A stretch of 64,000 nt of DNA, taken from contig JAIXWG010000042.1 of NCBI GenBank assembly GCA_027482245.1, positions 42,382-106,381 of the forward strand. Reading direction: 5' to 3'. This DNA is from Acetobacteraceae bacterium (GTDB taxonomy: Bacteria; Pseudomonadota; Alphaproteobacteria; Acetobacterales; Acetobacteraceae). This document shows positions 60,077-64,000 of the stretch, one piece after another. The position numbers and the translations under genes were made by a program. Each line of letters opens with the position of its first letter. The first letter of the stretch is position 1. Under the pieces are notes generated by a model. It saw nothing but the letters and a program-made list of their open reading frames with translations, did no database searches and was not told the DNA's origin.

Positions 60077-60469
60077 ATGCCCAACCCCGTCACCGAAACC
60101 CAGGCCGCGCCAAGCGCCGAGGCGCTAAGCCACTTCGCCGCCAAGCTCGGCTTCGAGACCGATTGCGCCGATGTCCATGACGGCCTCGCGCAACCCGACC
60201 CCGGCTTCGTCCTGCTCGATGTCCGCGGCCCCAACGCCTTTGCCCGCGGCCATGTCCCGGGCGCGCTCAACCTGCCGCGCCGGCAGATGACGGCGGAGCG
60301 GATGGCGGCCTGGCCCGAAACCACCCTCTTCGTCGTCTATTGCGCCGGCCCCCACTGCAACGGCGCGGACAAGGCCGCGGCGGCGCTGGCGGCGCTCGGC
60401 CGGCCCGTGAAGATGATGATCGGCGGCTGGACGGGCTGGCTGGATGAGGGGTTCGAGGCCGCCACCTGA
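60077..60469 (+). CDS. Rhodanese-like sulfurtransferase protein (FtrB-like)
   Basis: The 130-residue single-domain rhodanese has FVLLDVRGPNAFARGHVPGA, LNLPRRQMTAERMAAWPETT and the active-site loop FVVYCAGPHCNGADKAAAAL with Cys. MMIGGWTGWLDEGFEA closes the domain. It should transfer sulfane sulfur or take part in redox relay in the cytoplasm. It diverges from the FtrA-type regulator, which probably controls it. GGAGGCCCC precedes the ATG at 60077. The next gene, a Bug receptor, begins 64 bases later. Confidence 0.92.
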   Translation: MPNPVTETQAAPSAEALSHFAAKLGFETDCADVHDGLAQPDPGFVLLDVRGPNAFARGHVPGALNLPRRQMTAERMAAWPETTLFVVYCAGPHCNGADKAAAALAALGRPVKMMIGGWTGWLDEGFEAAT

Positions 60470-60533
60470 ACCCTGGCGCGCGGCGCCATGCGGCGTTACT
60501 TCGGCCCCTAACAACCCGCCGGAGGTCCGTCCC

Positions 60534-61496
60534 ATGCTGCGCCGCGCGCTCCTCGCCACGCCCTTCCTGCTGCCTGCCCTGGCCAGCGCGCAGGACAATT
60601 GGCCGAACCGCCCCATCACCCTCATCGTCCCCTGGGCGCCCGGCGGGTCCAATGACGTCACCGCGCGCCTGGTCGCACCGATCCTGGCGGAGCGCCTCGG
60701 CCAGTCCGTCGTCGTGGAGAACCGCGCCGGCGGCGGGGGCTCGATCGGCATGGGCCAGGTCGTGCGCGCGCGGCCGGATGGCAACACGCTGCTGATCTCC
60801 TCCGCCTCCAACCACGTCTTCCACCCCCTCGTCTCGCCGGACCTGGGCTATGACGTGCGGGAGGTGCTGACCGGCATCGCCATGATGGTGGATGTGCCGA
60901 ACGTGCTGGCGGTGAACCCCGCCACCAACATCACCAGCGTGCCGGAACTGCTGGCCCGCATCCGCGCAACACCCGGAGGCCTCTCCTTCGGGTCCTCCGG
61001 CACCGCCAGCTCCAACCACCTGGCGGGCGAGCTGTTCAGGATGCTCAACAACGTGGAGATGGTGCACGTGCCCTATCGCGGCGGCGGGCCCGTCGCGACG
61101 GACCTGATCGCCGGCACCATCCCCATGGCCTTCATGAACCTGCCGACGGTGATCGGCCCGGCGCAGTCCGGGCGGCTGCGCATCATCGGCGTCGGTACCA
61201 GCGAACGCGTGCGCTTCCGCCCGGACATCCCGACCATCGCGGAACAGGGCGTGCCGGGCTATGCGGTCCGCAGCTGGACGGGCCTGTTCGGCCCACGCGG
61301 CCTGCCGCGCCCGATCGTCGATCGCCTGGCGGAGGAAATGCGCCGCATCCTCGACAGCGACGCCATCAAGGCCCGCCTGACGGATCTGGCGAGCGAGCCG
61401 ATCTGGATGGACCCCGCCCGCACCGACGCCTTCGTGCGGGAGGAATTCGACCGCTGGGGCCCCGTCGTCCGCGCCGCAAAGGTGACGGCCGACTGA
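60534..61496 (+). CDS. Bug-family tripartite tricarboxylate transporter substrate-binding protein (second copy)
   Basis: The 320-residue receptor has a signal peptide (LRRALLATPFLLPALASAQD). Bug hallmarks are PITLIVPWAPGGSNDVTARL, VVVENRAGGGGSIGMGQVVR, SFGSSGTASSNHLAGELFRM and VHVPYRGGGPVATDLIAGTI. The ATG at 60534 has GGAGGTCCGTCCC upstream. It precedes a carbamoylase and an asparaginase gene on the same strand, 43 bases to the first. It may import a substrate for those amide hydrolases. Membrane TctAB genes are absent from the window, so it is an orphan receptor. Confidence 0.92.
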   Translation: MLRRALLATPFLLPALASAQDNWPNRPITLIVPWAPGGSNDVTARLVAPILAERLGQSVVVENRAGGGGSIGMGQVVRARPDGNTLLISSASNHVFHPLVSPDLGYDVREVLTGIAMMVDVPNVLAVNPATNITSVPELLARIRATPGGLSFGSSGTASSNHLAGELFRMLNNVEMVHVPYRGGGPVATDLIAGTIPMAFMNLPTVIGPAQSGRLRIIGVGTSERVRFRPDIPTIAEQGVPGYAVRSWTGLFGPRGLPRPIVDRLAEEMRRILDSDAIKARLTDLASEPIWMDPARTDAFVREEFDRWGPVVRAAKVTAD

Positions 61497-61539
61497 TCCC
61501 GTTGCAGGCTGGCGCCTTCGGCATCGGAGAGCGCCAGCC

Positions 61540-62475
61540 TTGCCCCGCATCCTCACCATGGCCGCCGCCCAGCTCGGCCCCATCCCCCGGACGGAAACCC
61601 GCGCCCAGGTCGTCGAACGCCTGCTGGCGCTGATGCGGGATGCGGCGGCGAAGGGCTGCGACGTCATCGTCTATCCCGAAGCCGCCCTCACCGCCTTCTT
61701 CCCGCATTGGTGGATCGAGGATGAGGCAGAGCTGGATGCCTGGTTCGAGACGGCGATGCCGTCGAACGAAACCGCGCCGCTCTTCGCCGAGGCGAAGCGC
61801 CTCAGCATCGGCTTCCACCTCGGCTATTGCGAACTGGTGCATGAAGGCGGCCGCAAGCGCCGCTTCAACACCGCCATCCTGGTCGACAAGTCCGGCGCCA
61901 TCGTCGGCAAGTACCGGAAGATCCACCTGCCCGGCCATGCGGAACACGAGCCCTGGCGCCCCTTCCAGAACCTGGAGAAGCGCTACTTCGAGGTCGGTGA
62001 CCTCGGCTGGCGCAGCTGGCGCACCATGGGCGGCATCATGGGCCTGATGATCTGCAACGACCGCCGCTGGCCCGAAGCCTGGCGCGTGCTCGGCCTGCAG
62101 GGGGCGGAGATGGTGATGCTCGGCTACAACACGCCGCAGCACGATCCCGCCATGCCGCAGACGGACCCGCTGCAGGACTTCCACAACCACCTTTCCATGC
62201 AGGCGGGCTGCTACGCCAACGGCACCTGGGCCGTCTGCGTCGCGAAAGCCGGGGTGGAGGAAGGGATCATGCAGATCGGCGGGTCCTGCATCATCGCCCC
62301 CTCCGGACAGATCGTGGCGCAGGCGCTGGGACGCGGCGATGAACTCGTCATCGCGGCCTGCGACCTCGATGCCTGCACGCCCTACAAGGAAACGATGTTC
62401 AACTTCGCGCGCCATCGGCGACCTGAACATTATGGGATGATCGTCGAAAGAACGGGTTCCTTGCCGCCGGGGTGA
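61540..62475 (+). CDS. N-carbamoyl-D-amino acid hydrolase (nitrilase superfamily)
   Basis: The 311-residue protein has the nitrilase triad at the positions known in Agrobacterium D-carbamoylase: Glu47 (IVYPEAALTAFFPHWW), Lys127 (KYRKIHLPGHAEHEPWRP) and Cys172 (MGLMICNDRRWPEAWRVLGL). It hydrolyses N-carbamoyl-D-amino acids to D-amino acids, ammonia and CO2. Conserved blocks such as GYCELVHEGGRKRRFNTAIL and HRRPEHYG support the call. The TTG at 61540 follows GGAGAG; an in-frame ATG lies at 61558. It is followed by a possible 34-codon frame and the asparaginase gene. No hydantoinase is adjacent. Confidence 0.93.
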   Translation: MPRILTMAAAQLGPIPRTETRAQVVERLLALMRDAAAKGCDVIVYPEAALTAFFPHWWIEDEAELDAWFETAMPSNETAPLFAEAKRLSIGFHLGYCELVHEGGRKRRFNTAILVDKSGAIVGKYRKIHLPGHAEHEPWRPFQNLEKRYFEVGDLGWRSWRTMGGIMGLMICNDRRWPEAWRVLGLQGAEMVMLGYNTPQHDPAMPQTDPLQDFHNHLSMQAGCYANGTWAVCVAKAGVEEGIMQIGGSCIIAPSGQIVAQALGRGDELVIAACDLDACTPYKETMFNFARHRRPEHYGMIVERTGSLPPG

Positions 62476-62576
62476 AAAACGTCCTGTTCGGCGTGCCCGG
62501 TTTTGTGGCACTGCTGCTGTTGCGGTGGACGTTCCGCCGCCGGTGCATGCCGACTCAAGGAAACCTCCCCCAATGA
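62472..62576 (+). CDS. Possible 34-residue membrane peptide
   Basis: A tiny frame starts with GTG overlapping the carbamoylase stop (GTGA) and ends with TGA overlapping the asparaginase start (ATGA), bridging the two genes exactly. The product has one hydrophobic helix (VLFGVPGFVALLLLRW) followed by Arg residues, a positive-inside pattern. There is no further evidence. It may instead be an accident of the 97-base gap. Confidence 0.3.
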   Translation: MKNVLFGVPGFVALLLLRWTFRRRCMPTQGNLPQ

Positions 62577-63652
62577 CAGACGCAACGGACTTCGTTGAGC
62601 TTGCGCGGATATGGCGCGGGCCCGCGGTTGAAAGCGTGCATAGCGGCGCGGTCGTGGTCACCAACATCGACGGGCGGCTGGTCGGCTGCTGGGGCGATGC
62701 CGGGACCGTCACCTTCCCCCGCTCCTCCCTGAAGCCCTTCCAGGCGATCGGCCTGGTGGAGAGCGGCGCGGCCGACGCGCTCGGCCTGTCGGACGAACAC
62801 ATCGCCATGGCCTGCGCCTCCCACGGGGCGGAACCCTTCCAGGTGGCGCTGGTGCAGGACTGGCTGGGCCGGCTCGGCCTGGATGAATCCGCCCTCGTCT
62901 GCGACGCGGCCCTGCCGCGCGCCCAGGGCGACATCGTCGCGGCCTGCCAGGCCGGCGGCCCGCGCCGGATCTTCCACAACTGCTCCGGCAAGCATTGCGG
63001 CTTCCTGTCGGTGGCGAAGCAGCTCGGCGCCGGGCTGGACTACGCCAACCCCGCCAACCCCGCCCAGCAGCTCTACATGGACGTGCTGAGCGAATACCTC
63101 GGCCGCGACGCCCGCAAGCTGCCCATGGGCTACGACCATTGCGGCCTGCCCGCCGCCGCCGTGCCGATGCGGGACATGGCGACCGCCATGGCGCGCCTGG
63201 CCGTCGGCTGGTCCGGCAACAATGCCCGCCGCGCCGCCGCCAAGCGCGTGGTCCGCGCCATGATGGCCCACCCCGACCACCTCTCGGGCCAGGATGCCGC
63301 GACGTCGCGCCTTGTGCGCGCCGCACAGGGCAAGGTCGTGCTGAAGGGCGGCGCGGAAGGCTACCTGCTGGCCGCCGCGCCGGAACGCGGCCTCGGCTTC
63401 GCGATCAAGGTCGCGGACGGCGCAGCCCGCGTGAAGTGGGGCGTGCTGGCCCGCATGCTCGGCCACTACGGCGTGCTGCCGGTGGCCGAGGCCGAGGCCC
63501 TGATCCAGGCGGTCGAGCCCCCCGTGCCCAACAGCAACGGCGCCGGCGGCAACCGCACGGAAATCGTGCTGGAAACCCCCGTGCCCACCACCCCCACCGA
63601 AGCCACCCTGGCCTTCTGGATGGGCGGCGTGAAGGAAGCGCTCTTCCCGTAA
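62573..63652 (+). CDS. Asparaginase, L-asparaginase II/rhizobial class 3 type
   Basis: The 359-residue protein matches the PF06089 asparaginase family found in Rhizobium etli and relatives. It shows FPRSSLKPFQAIGLVESGAA, MACASHGAEPFQVALVQDWL, the active-site IFHNCSGKHCGFLSVAKQLG and MGYDHCGLPAAAVPMRDMAT. It hydrolyses L-asparagine to aspartate and ammonia. The ATG at 62573 follows AAGGAAACCTCCCCC. It lies after a carbamoylase and a Bug receptor, forming an amide-nitrogen scavenging cluster. No signal peptide is seen, so it is cytoplasmic. Confidence 0.93.
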   Translation: MTDATDFVELARIWRGPAVESVHSGAVVVTNIDGRLVGCWGDAGTVTFPRSSLKPFQAIGLVESGAADALGLSDEHIAMACASHGAEPFQVALVQDWLGRLGLDESALVCDAALPRAQGDIVAACQAGGPRRIFHNCSGKHCGFLSVAKQLGAGLDYANPANPAQQLYMDVLSEYLGRDARKLPMGYDHCGLPAAAVPMRDMATAMARLAVGWSGNNARRAAAKRVVRAMMAHPDHLSGQDAATSRLVRAAQGKVVLKGGAEGYLLAAAPERGLGFAIKVADGAARVKWGVLARMLGHYGVLPVAEAEALIQAVEPPVPNSNGAGGNRTEIVLETPVPTTPTEATLAFWMGGVKEALFP

Positions 63653-63748
63653 GGGACAGGGCGCGAGGCCCGCACCCCTCTGGCCGTCCCCGTTGGGGAG
63701 CGAGGGCCGGACGGAGGGGAGCGGGCCGTTTCGTGCGTTGGGGTTGAC

Positions 63749-63890
63749 CGCCAGGGGGCTTTGCCCCCCGGCACCCCCCACCAGGGTCCACCGGGACCCT
63801 GGACCGCGTCATGATGGGAACAGGAGAGAGGGGCCGGACCGCGCGCTGTCACAGCGGTCGCGCCGGCCCCTCTCTCCTGTTCCCATGAAG
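63749..63890. repeat. Family A composite palindromic repeat, copy A4
   Basis: The left unit has hairpin CAGGGGGC..GCCCCCCG, a linker, CCAGGGTCC..GGGACCCTGG and the tail ACCGCGTCATGA. It runs into a perfect 24-bp inverted repeat, with arms 63814-63837 and 63863-63886 and a 25-base spacer holding AGCGGTCGCG. The inverted complement CGCGACCGCT is shared with copy A1. The right unit is missing; AAGGGGGTTCCGAG follows, then a transposase tail. An element may have inserted beside or into the repeat. Confidence 0.72.
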
Positions 63891-63929
63891 GGGGTTCCGA
63901 GCAACCGTCTTGCGGAGAGCGTGGCGGGG

Positions 63930-64000
63930 TCAGGCGGTCTGGTGTTTGCAGGCGGACCAGGGCTGTCGGTTGCGCATCATGGCGTTCAGCGTGACGACGA
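63930..64000 (-). mobile_element. C-terminal end of a probable IS110-family transposase (runs off the window)
   Basis: Reading the minus strand from the right edge gives an open frame ending VVTLNAMMRNRQPW and SACKHQTA, then TGA at 63932-63930. The LNAMxRxxxPW ending is typical of IS110-type transposases. The rest lies outside the window. Its stop is 44 bases from the inverted arm of repeat A4. Only 23 residues are visible, so the family call is tentative. Confidence 0.5.

Overview
The window reads as a piece of chromosome from a high-GC (about 70%) alphaproteobacterium. It most resembles the Acetobacteraceae and Roseomonas-like Rhodospirillales. This rests on protein content: orphan Bug-type tricarboxylate receptors, a TAXI-type TRAP transporter, DUF1013/TrcR, DUF1192, DUF465, DUF1194, N-carbamoyl-D-amino acid hydrolase, and a ROSE-like thermometer on an hsp20 gene. 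No rRNA, tRNA, CRISPR array, prophage or replication origin was found. The only mobile-element coding trace is the C-terminal tail of a probable IS110-type transposase at the right edge. No gene-free stretch exceeds 300 bases.

Layout. 1-2.0 kb: a coupled envelope-stress operon (amphipathic membrane protein, YqjE/holin-like, DUF3618). 2.1-13.5 kb: a solute-binding-protein-rich region with a methyltransferase, an AapJ-like receptor coupled to a fused TRAP permease, a TAXI receptor, a family-5 peptide receptor, an ABC exporter, another amino-acid receptor, two tandem CBS proteins and a Bug receptor. 13.6-25.8 kb: DedA, a 1017-residue autotransporter, pdxY, rpmE, heat-shock hsp20, small DUF genes, TrcR, purEK, an OmpA-like porin, a GST and a DUF1194 protein. 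25.8-31 kb: DUF3072, a divergent LysR/oxidoreductase pair, TetR, methionine aminopeptidase and an FMN-binding protein.

31.0-39.9 kb is the most unusual part. A GntR/HutC regulator and a ThDP enzyme diverge from a nine-gene operon: an SDH-type iron-sulfur subunit, two small membrane anchors, a TauE/SafE exporter, class I fumarase alpha, a Tat-type protein of unknown function, fumarase beta, a 50-residue membrane peptide and an SDH-type flavoprotein broken by one in-frame amber codon. A perfect 8+8 bp palindrome lies between the two transcription units. I infer a dedicated, undescribed pathway for a C4-dicarboxylate analogue.

40-64 kb: a YciF-like ferritin, a chemoreceptor, chromate resistance (rhodanese-ChrB and ChrA), a Kelch/histidine phosphatase pair, a receptor coupled to a histidine kinase, a YVTN/deacetylase/sterol-desaturase operon, msrAB, two serine hydrolases, a SYLF protein, a CoA-transferase, an isopropylmalate dehydrogenase-like enzyme, an FtrA/rhodanese divergent pair, and a Bug receptor/carbamoylase/asparaginase amide-hydrolysis cluster.

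Two dispersed palindromic repeat families punctuate the window. Family A has double hairpins; two of its copies contain long perfect inverted repeats. Family B is G-rich and lies only between convergent genes.
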